A stretch of 64,000 bases of DNA. Source: Siphonodentalium dalli. Lineage: Eukaryota; Mollusca; Scaphopoda; Gadilida; Siphonodentaliidae. This document shows positions 54,947-64,000 of this stretch, piece by piece. The translations under genes and the position numbers were made by a program. The notes below the pieces were generated by a model. That model made no database searches, was not told the DNA's origin, and was given only the letters and a program-made list of their open reading frames with translations. Numbering within the stretch: the first letter of the stretch is position 1; each line of letters begins with the position of its first letter. The stretch is taken from positions 157,228,875 through 157,292,874 of the forward strand of contig CP136062.1 of assembly GCA_032622095.1 (NCBI GenBank), read 5' to 3'.

Positions 54947-57900
54947 GTATGGAATTTGAGCAATTACAAAGAGACAAAGAGACAACACACTCAGTGGATT
55001 TTAATACAATTGAGACGTTGAACATACTATTTAGTGTTAGTCCCTTTCGGTACACGGAACTGCTAGAATAATTAATAATGTCACACAACACCCCAATCAC
55101 CCAATACCTTATTGTGTTGACTCTATAAGAGGAGGCTTTTTATCATAATGTTGAGTTAGATTTTAATTGCATTATATATCACAATGCCCCCCATATATTA
55201 GAATGAAGTATAAAGCAGTCACAAATATACCAGCCCAGTGAAAACAAATGTTGATATGCAGTGTGGTCAAGTCAAGCAGGGTGCATTCAACTGGAATTAG
55301 ACCACTTTGTTAAGAAATATGGTGATCAGCTCTTACTTGCTTATGAAACCATGACCCGGAACTCACACAGTCCAATTTTTCATTGACCAAATGCATGACA
55401 TGAACACTCTCAAATATAGAACAGTATTTATTGGTAGTTGCCTTTCTAAATTTTATAAATCATTACATTTCACGAATCAAGAATAATTATATCTCTTCTC
55501 ATGATCTTGGGAAATGATATTATGGATATATGAAGTGCACATTTGAAAAAAACAATATATTATAGAAGTTCTTGGTACCGGAAAATAGTGAAATTTTAAA
55601 TATTTGTCATGCAATAAAAGTAAAGTAAATGAGTTTATAATATCTAATGTGTCGACATTTCTTAAAGGTACGGTTGGCCTTGGCGGTGGGTATCCTGTGA
55701 GAATATTTCCAACTGTCAAAAACCGCCACAAACAGAAAGAACATCAAATTGTAGACAGACTTTGTCCGTATACAAATAAGAAATATCGCATAAACAGTAT
55801 GTTATTGTCATATGGTTGACCATTGTTATGTAAACAAAAGCATAAAAAGTAACCTTTCTGGTGTTTGTTTATATTATGATGGTAAACATAAAGAGCGTTA
55901 TTTGTGGGTGAATTCCTGATATGGAACTAATAAAGAGCGTTTATGCAATTTGTGTGTGATTAGCCAGTAGCATTGTGCTGTCTTCTGTAACACAATCAGG
56001 CTCTTGCTTAGGTAAAATATAGTAGGTCTTTATGATAACATGCTGTTTACGCGATGGTCATGGTATATATGAACGAAACTGTATGCGTTTTACTGTTTTT
56101 TCTGTTTACGGTGATTGGAACAAAATATGAATATTTTCGACAACTAAGGCCTCACGTGCCTTTAAATATTGTATCACAATAATCGCTTGTACCAAATTTC
56201 ACAATGAAATTCCTGACAGACTGAGAAAATCCATCATGGTAATACGCCGGAAACGACCACAAAAGCTCAAAACTGAACACGTTCTCTATCATATACGTCT
56301 CTTGACAATTACTTTTGACGCTCTTTATAAGAGGGGATCTTTGGAATTTGTGCTGGGCCAACACAATTATATTAACAATGTACCTATAACTTTCTCGATT
56401 GTTAGTCGACAGTTATCCACCAAAACCTCATATTAGTGGTACCGATCTACAGTAACGTAATTGTGTTTTACAGGGTGTGGATGGGTAAATCAAATCGTAT
56501 AACGTTGTACTGCATATTTGAGTTCCCGGTAAATCACGTTCTTACCAACATAAGTTTTCAAAATAGATATTAAACTATTATACTAACCGTTAGTTGTACT
56601 GCGAGTAAGTTGTTTCTGCTTTGCAGCCAACACAATAGGGAAAACATAACAAAATATGTAACACGAACAGGAGTGTAAACAAATTGCTGTTGTTTTTGCA
56701 TCTGGCATTTTCGGGGACCCACAATATAAATATTCGTTCCCAGTTGTTTTACCCCACCCAAATTTTCACTAGTTTTGGTCTGCAACCGCATACAACCCTG
56801 CATATATCGCTAATATAACTGTGAAGCTATCTCCGGATGACAGTTTAACCAACTTTAGCAACTATGTTTTAATTGGACAATCGAAATTTAAATTATTCAA
56901 ATACTGGCTGATATGTATTTGTCTACCATATATACATGCATTAGAGTTTCCAGGTCAGTGTGTGTTGAGAGTATGCTATAGGTCAATTTGGGTGGTCAAA
57001 TTCCACACTGCTAAATGGAAATTCTAATTCGTTAATGTAGTGGACAAATACAGTAGTCCACCAGAAGCTGATAGCACGCACATACCAGCAACAATATAAG
57101 GCATATGCATTCAATGTTTCACATTTGAGTATTCATATCCGGTGAAATTTCATTTATGTCCTATCTCCCCAGCCATTTGAAGCTGCCCTTCAACCATTAA
57201 TGGGGCAACAATGTAAAACTGAGACAAATGTGAGAAATGACAATTCTTGAATAAGAACTACCGACCATAATGAATACCACATTATATGCTGAACAATTAC
57301 CGGCTAGTGGGGTTAGCCTAAACTAGCAACCGCTGCCGTGGGTGTACCACGCCACACATGACACAGCATAGGTCCGAAATGGCAAAGCCAATCAAAAAAC
57401 GTACCCATCAGTCACTGACAGGGATGAATGTTCCCCGGGGGCATGGAATAAGGGGTGGGAAAACCACATGACCGGTTGAACCGGCAAACGCTATTTGAAT
57501 AAACGTTTCGGTCACGCCTCCGCGAAGACGACTAATCAAGCTAGATTGCCCGAACTCCTCGGTGGAGTGTTCACTTGGCCAAAAACACTGCGATGCAGTT
57601 GACTGCCGTCTGATAAATATACGGCTTAATGTCGAACGTCCATATCAATATTTTCCTTCGTAATAATTACTTTTCCGCTGCTAGTTACATGTATTACATT
57701 AACCGAACATGTGTTTTTTGGCTATTTCGCTGTTATGAGTCTTAAGCTAATAACATTATATCAGGCCATTGTGAAGTCAATCTTGAATTTCGAGTCACTG
57801 TTGACATTTTGTAGACATGTCCATGACATATCAGTTGTTAAGCTCCAATCCAACTAGAGTTGCTATATTATGAAATTAGATACACATAGAGGATTAGAGA

Positions 57901-57959
57901 TTTACCAGGCTACAATTTGGAAATAGTATTTTATCAATCAAGGGGGGATAACTTCCTAT
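54947..57959. other. Intergenic, no recognised feature
   Basis: Short frames only (for example 55604-55819, 56236-56436 and 56570-56803), none with a family signature. GC content rises around 57300-57600, with text such as GCGAAGACGACTAATCAAGC, without a recognisable tRNA or SINE promoter box. Confidence 0.4.
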
Positions 57960-58060
57960 CGCGTAGGCGGGATAGGATATAATAGGATAATTTTTATTTA
58001 CAATATACACACATGGAAAGTACAATTACAAATAAATATAGTATTAGCAGAATGTATGTA
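57960..58060 (-). mobile_element. Short LINE/SINE 3' tail
   Basis: On the minus strand it ends AAATAAAAATTATCCTATTATATCC followed by TATCC repeats, like the tail at 7432-7575, with the shared GTGTGTATATTG upstream. The body is missing. Confidence 0.45.
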
Positions 58061-58739
58061 TATTATTAGGGGTGATACAGTCATGACTGACTGAATGTGG
58101 TGACCGATTATATGATGAAGATTGCCGAATTAATTTTAATGTTTTTGGGTTCCGTTCATCGTGTGCAGACTGAGTTTTTTTGTAATAGGCTTTGTTAGAG
58201 CGATGGTACTGAGTTGTTTTTAAATAGGCTTTGTTGGGGCGATGGTACGAAGAGTGGTTCATATGTATACTAGTATAGGCACCTACTTTGTCGATATAAT
58301 GCATAAATACTACGAATATACACGTGCGAGTGGAACCGAGTAGGAATAGTGCGAGTGAGGTTTTGAATTTTTGAATTTACATGTATACTTGAGAGAATGC
58401 TTTTGTTTTTTTGTATGATTGTTTTATATTCGTTAGCAGACAATTATATATCGTTTATACAATCAGGACATCTTCGGTTTTTGCATCGAACGCTCGCTGA
58501 ATTGGTATTAATGATATTCGTTTTCAAAGGTTTTCGGAAGACATTTCTTAATTGCTTTGATGTTTTATTACTTTCTAGGGAATTGTGGGTCATCATCAGT
58601 TCAACAATAAGTTTTATTCACAAGCTGAAATCTTTTTCATCTTGTCCTTTTTTCCAACTATATATCGTCAATTTTGACCCAGAAATGGCAATAAATATTG
58701 TATACTGAATTGTATACTACATACTCTTTCTCGTATTTA
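58061..58739. other. Intergenic; one hydrophobic frame at 58397-58708
   Basis: A 103-codon ATG frame is rich in Phe and Leu (MLLFFCMIVLYSLADNYISF). Its composition follows the local T-rich sequence. No acceptor, donor or family signature was seen. Confidence 0.25.
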
Positions 58740-60260
58740 AATTCATCGCAATACAATTGTTCGCGCACTCGTCGGTGCTATGCTGCTAAACTACGAATAC
58801 GTGCAAGAATTGTGAAAATAGAAGTTTAAATAGCAGTGCTATGCTGATACATTTTATGATAAAAATGAATAAAATGAAATTTCAAGCTCTAGCGTTGATA
58901 TGCTGTTAAACTGAACAAAGGGAGAGCATTGAGTTTCAAACGCGATGCCAGCGGTGCTATGCTGCTAAACAGCTAATTCGTGAAAACAGTAAGAAACGAG
59001 AGTTTCAAATTTGATTATAGCGGTGCCATGCTGCTAAATTGCTGATTAATGCAAATCACAAGATAATATAATTGCACTAAGTGGTCTTGTCCGGTCCGGT
59101 CCAGTTTCAACGCTATTCTAGCGGTGCCATGCTGCTAAACTGCTAATATGTGCAAGAATTATGAAAACGGATTTCAACTCGATTCTACCTGTGCTATGCT
59201 GCTAAACTCATAATTAATGAAAACATTAAGACACCGGAGTTTCAACCTGGATTCTAGCGATGCTATGCTGATAAACTACTAATGCATGCACATGAAAGAA
59301 TTAAGAAAATGGAGTTTCAAACTCGATTTTAGCTGTGCGTTGCTCCACACCTGATAATTAATGAAAATATGAATAAAATAGAATTTCAAAGTTTAGCAGT
59401 GTTAAACTGCACATTGAAGAACAAATTTAGAAACGAAAGTTTCAAACTCGATTTTAACGGTGCTATGGTGCGATGCTGCTAAACTGCTAGTTAATGAACA
59501 CACTTATAAACATCAAGAAAAACACTTAGTACAGCACGAACAATGTTTGCATTAGTGATGCGAACAGGACCGGACTACACTTATGATCAAATCCACTGAC
59601 TGGGCGTCCAGTCCGATTCGGTCCAGTTTCAATTCCATTCTAGCAATTCTATGCTGCTAAACTGCTAATATATGCAAGAATTATGAAAATGGATCTCCAA
59701 CTTGGTCCTAGCAGTGATATGCTGCTAAACTGATAGTTAATGAACAAATTAAGAAACCAGAGTTTCAAAATCTATTTTAGCGGTGACATGCTTCTAAACT
59801 GCTAATTAATGAAAAAATAAAGACATAAATGTAATTCGTTGGAAAATCAAACTTCGATAACATTGTGAACCTATTAATAATGCCCCGTCGACACCCCAGC
59901 ATGCCGTGATTCCATTCCCAGCACGCATACAATGACATAATGACCCACCTGCATCCAACATGCGAAGAATTCATTATCATCATATATGCTAGTAATGCCC
60001 CATATGTACCCCACCCTGGGTGTACATGTATTATAGACATCAACGGAGACACTTAGTACAACACGAACAATGTTCGCATAAGATATACGCGGACTTGACC
60101 GGACTACACTAGGTGGTCAATTCCACTGAATGGGCGGTCTAGTCCGGTCAGGTCCAGGCCATTCCGGTCCGTTACCATTGTCTGAATCGGTCCAAAGCGG
60201 TCCGATCCACTTAATGCGCAAGATCCCTGGGGAAAAATACTAAACTGCCAGTATAGACTA
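58740..60260 (+). repeat. ~78-bp satellite array S, forward orientation
   Basis: At least twelve units of TAGCGGTGCTATGCTGCTAAACTGCTAATTAATG followed by GAAACGGAGTTTCAAACTCGATTC-type text. Two interspersed segments (59515-59640 and 60035-60190) share ACTTAGTACARCACGAACAAT, GACCGGACTACACT and repeated GGTCCGGTCC-like text. The array is inverted at 62265-62790. Confidence 0.8.
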
Positions 60261-62264
60261 TACCAGTGACAAGGCTCAAAAGATATAAAACTATCAAAAC
60301 CTATTGAATTCTAGAAATCGATCATTTCAGCCAAAATATCCCCCAATGTGACTTATTGGCAATTACGTTCCCTTTCATTTGACATATAATTCGGAGAAAT
60401 TGAACGAAGCAAATATAATGTTATAAAATCAGGATTTTCGAGCAATAATTTGTCTCGAGTGTGTACTGAAACGCAAGGACATAACCTATAGATGCTCATA
60501 CATGTTCTGTAAGTCAATCCGAAGCCACACATACCTTTTTTATTTTACTCGATGTGTTTGTGTCCAATATTTCAACTGTATTCATCGAATGATTTCCAAA
60601 AAAAACCAAACGTGTCTGCGAATCGCAGTACATTTTGAAAGCGATTGTAAATCAAGAATTGAGGGGGGCAAGGTCACGCTGCCACTACTTCTTCTTCTCC
60701 CTCTTCTTCTGTTGATCTAACCGCTCTCGCAGAGCAACCACACTATACAAATGTGTGCATACAGTTAAACATTAAACGTTAAATAAACACAAACACAAAA
60801 TCATCTATGGTGGACCCAAGTATCGCGTTCAGAAATATACAAACTGAAATTCGCAGAATTTTAATATTGTATCAAAACAAATTCCAGTTGTTTAACAATG
60901 CTTTCACTTTCACGTCTGTTTTGAAATCAGATAAACTTCTTTGCACATATAAAATTAATTATTCAAGTGCCTATTCAATACTCCATCGGATATCTATGCA
61001 TAATTGTCCGCGCGCATAAGACAAATCTCTTTGAAGAGTGTTTTAAGCCTGGCGCATGAATGATCAATACGGTTAAAATATCTTATTTGCTGGTAAAAAC
61101 AGCTCCGGAGCAAGCGGCTCAAAATGTACTGCCAGTCGCAGACTCGTTTTTTTTAAAATTCCTTTGATGAATAAAGTTGAAAAATTCGAGCACAAACACA
61201 TCGGGTGAAATGAAAAAGGCATGGGTGGCAACGGGGTGACTAGCGGGACATATATGAATAGTTAAAGGTAATATCATCGCGCTTAAGTACACATTCACGA
61301 CAAATTATTCATAGTGGAGGTACTAGAATACATATGGGATATTTGGTCTTGAATTGTTTATCAGACTAATAATCTGTCATATTTTTATAATTGTATCGTA
61401 ACAAAAACAGAACCAACAGCAATTATAATGAATAGTCTTAGACGTGACAGTAGACGACATTGGTTCAGCACCAACATTTGAGTTATTTCCAGGATTGACA
61501 GTAGATATAACGCAGTAAAATTTTATAATTAATAGTACTACTGTACCGTAAAAAGATATTCTAGCATAATCATGTCCAGCTTAATAAAAGTACCGAATGT
61601 TTTATTTCTTAACAGTATTCAACAGGGTACATGTTGAAGTCATTTGTAAGCTATATGTAATAGTTCCACAACAACTATACATATTCTGCACAGGTCCAGA
61701 AGGGGTGGTTCGGTTCCCGGTCCCGTACAGCCGTGGACCGGTTCCGGATCTTATTTCGCGATCCGGTCCGAAACACTAGTCTGCATGCTTGTTGGCGGGA
61801 ACTTTTAGAACGAGAAAGATTGAGCGTGAACCCCGACGCAAATGTATTGCATCGCTATTGGAGTGTTCTAAATTCTAAATATGGGCCATGTATGCTGATA
61901 CCGATGTGGAAGTGTTCATAAGCGTTCCGATGCTACCATTGGTTAATTATTACTGAATGCGTGGTGGCACCTCGGCTTCTTTTCCACCCATTGGTTCGCA
62001 ACGTCAGAAGTGTTCTCTTCCTGCGGAATTTTAAATGTGTGCCCTGTTTGCGGATACATATATAGAGCGTCTGTGTTCAAATGCGTTCAGACGCTCCGAT
62101 TGGTCTGTTGTAACTTCATAATCACGGATATGCGTGGTCTACACCAGCCTCGTTTGCACCAATTGGTTAGCAACTTCAGAACCCCTTTAAACTTTGTTGT
62201 CCACATAATCATTGTAATTACAATCCTAAACATATATTACAAACATTATTTTATTAATTAGCCG
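60261..62264. other. Spacer between the inverted S arrays
   Basis: No gene supported. A CTT-rich stretch lies at 60687-60712. At 61700-61790 the GC-rich text GGTTCCCGGTCCCGTAC and CGGATCTTATTTCGCGATCCGG forms short palindromes and echoes the GGTCCGG text of the satellite. Confidence 0.4.
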
Positions 62265-62790
62265 TGTTGCAGCATAGAACCAATAGATTTAAGTGTGAAC
62301 CTGTGTTTTCTTAATTCTTTAATTTATTTGCAGTTTAGCACCATAGCACCGCTAGAATCGATTTTGAAACACTCTTAATTCTTTCATTAATTAAAGCAGC
62401 ATATCACTGAACCTCTCTTTTCTTAATTATTTCAATAATTGGCAGTATGGCATTATTATCGAATTTGAAACTCTCTTTTCAGTTTAGCAATATAGCACCG
62501 CTAACGTCGAGTTTGAAAATTTCGTTTCTTAATTGGTTAGCAGTTGAGTCTCATAGGCCCGCTAGAATCCAGTTTGAAACCACGTTCTTTATTATGTCAT
62601 TATTTAGTAGCTCCGCTAAGATGGCATTTGAACCTCTATTTTTTAACTCTGTTGTTGATTAGAAATTAGCATCACAGCACAGTTAGAATCGAGTTTGAAA
62701 AGCGATTTCTTAATTCTTTCACTAATAACAGTTTAGCAGCATAGCACCGCTAGAATCGATTTGAAACTCTGTTTCTTAATTCTTTCATTC
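62265..62790 (-). repeat. ~78-bp satellite array S, reverse orientation
   Basis: Six to seven units of CAGTTTAGCAGCATAGCACCGCTAGAATCGAGTTTGAAAC, the reverse complement of the units at 58740-60260. Confidence 0.8.
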
Positions 62791-63880
62791 ATTATCACAA
62801 AGGACCTATATATGACTACCGAAACAAAATTGACCACGTTTCGTGCCATATATGAAAATTTAATTGTGGGGTGCAGCGCACAAGTCGTCCTTAAATTGAA
62901 ATCACCCCACAAGTATGTCCATTCGTGGGGCTCGTCGTCCGTACTTGCGCATATCCTCTCGTTAAGTTCTAAAAGTGTGTGTTGCAATGTGACCCTACTT
63001 CATTTGTAGCAGTGTTGTGACAGAAAAATCCATGATATTTCTCGAAGGATTCCCATTAATTTATCTACAGGGATGTTGAGATAATAAGTTCAACAAGCAG
63101 CTGTATACTGAACGTATTCTTTAATCCCTACAAATGAATGAATGCACACCAAGTAACAACTTCTCAGCTACTATCCATTTATCAAAGGGTTAAACCAGAT
63201 GCTTTTTAATATTGGCATTTTCGAAGAATTTACTTGTAGGGTGCAGCTCATAAGTCGTCCGAACAATATAAAGCACCCAACAAAGTATCCATTCGTGAGG
63301 CTCACCGTCCGTATATATGCATTGCTCAGCGTTATAAAAGCACTGTGCTCTTTATCGTGGATCATGTTCGTCTGGTCTCAGGTACAAAACTGTATAATCT
63401 CACCATTAAATATTGTCAGTTTGTTTACCAACCATTAATATGCGATGAAATTAAAACAAATGAAGAAACACAAAAGTAACACACTACTTTTCAGCTAAAA
63501 ATCTATTTAGAATTTTTTTCTTTCAACACATTTCAGACAGCAATCTCAACCCTTTGGCATTACGTTCACCTCATTTACTTTCACAACACGGAATAGTTAT
63601 CAAATAAATAAGAAAATGTAATGTCGAAATTCTGACATCAGAAAAAACCAACAATTACATAATTTACAGGACGCCACTGCACATGCGCATATCAATATTT
63701 AATTTGTAAAGTCACGTGATAGTCTCACAATATAAAAAATAAATCTAATTACGGAAGGACAATTAAAATAAATAACTGACCGAAATTATGCGGTGTGAAA
63801 ATGTTCGGCTACTGGTGGGTTGATTGTCAAAATTTGAAATTTTGTGAATGAATTTGTGGGGTGCATTACACAAGTAATAC
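62791..63880. repeat. Three spaced copies of a GTGGGGTGCAGCRCACAAGTCG repeat
   Basis: Related ~140-bp segments at 62850-62995 and 63220-63370 share GGGTGCAGC, CAAGTCGTCC, GTATCCATTCGTG and a GCGTTATAAAA-like end. A third start (TTTGTGGGGTGCATTACACA) lies at about 63852. Noncoding on both strands. Confidence 0.6.
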
Positions 63881-64000
63881 CGTGTTCCAAGCCCCCCCCC
63901 AAGGTTGGACAATTTCCAACGGATGGCCATTTCAGTCCATATTTTGTAAGAACTTATGCTAATATTGATCCAAAAGCAATAATTTGTTTGAAAATAAAAC
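63881..64000. other. Window end, no feature
   Basis: Short C run at 63892-63900; nothing else recognised. Confidence 0.4.

Noticed and set aside
57300-57600. tRNA-derived SINE
   Set aside because: GC-rich text and a GGTTGAACCGG patch are present, but no properly spaced A and B boxes, no A-rich tail and no second copy in the window.
58044-58304. 86-codon minus-strand frame with internal repeats
   Set aside because: It derives from a short duplicated segment (AGGCTTTGTTRGRGCGATGG at 58185-58250) and has no family signature.
62733-63009. Overlapping ~80-codon frames on both strands
   Set aside because: They coincide with the GTGGGGTGCAGC repeat, are not conserved between its copies, and have no gene context.

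Overview
The window looks like nuclear DNA of a marine invertebrate, most likely a lophotrochozoan such as a mollusc. It is AT-rich, gene-poor and intron-rich, and it is packed with DIRS elements, non-LTR (LINE) elements, Helitrons, MITEs and satellites whose proteins read like those of mollusc repeats. The species call is inference. No bacterial or organellar genes, rRNA, tRNA or CRISPR array were seen.

The only host gene I can support well is on the minus strand and spans about 22 kb. Its three coding exons are 32568-32436, 19875-19441 and 11179-10593. The splice signals and intron phases agree and give a 384-residue protein with an N-terminal signal anchor and a lumenal SGNH/PC-esterase-type hydrolase domain. 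The Gly-Asp-Ser block is in exon 2 and the Asp-x-x-His block is in exon 3. Both introns (12.6 kb and 8.3 kb) are filled with mobile DNA.

Layout: 1-1955 is a dispersed repeat (copy A), repeated as copy B at 38211-39377 and 43067-43210. 2287-6215 is a decayed DIRS-type retrotransposon (gag, RT, RNase H, Dam-like segment, tyrosine recombinase). 6961-9542 is a foldback-like element. 10593-32568 is the host gene. Intron 2 holds a nearly complete LINE (12786-17290), whose ORF1 and ORF2 share a frame and are separated by a single UAG. Intron 1 holds a hairpin MITE, a MITE with a 6-bp target duplication, a GTAC palindrome array, a TIR/minisatellite element, and a five-unit head-to-tail array of Helitron-like elements (27742-31194) inserted in a 33-bp minisatellite. 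Just upstream of the host start codon is a piggyBac-like MITE (32846-33126). 33180-38040 is a four-deep nest of insertions. 39378-42327 is a second Helitron-like element carrying a satellite, followed by a mariner-like TIR element (42339-43066). 46160-47230 is a LINE ORF1 relic. 48291-48657 and 50662-51030 are two copies of a TTAA-flanked MITE; the third is at 38836-39109. 54255-54946 is a long-TIR element. 58740-62790 holds two oppositely oriented arrays of one satellite.

Transposon names rest on termini, target duplications and motifs read by eye. Copy-to-copy comparison inside the window (filled versus empty sites) is the strongest evidence used.
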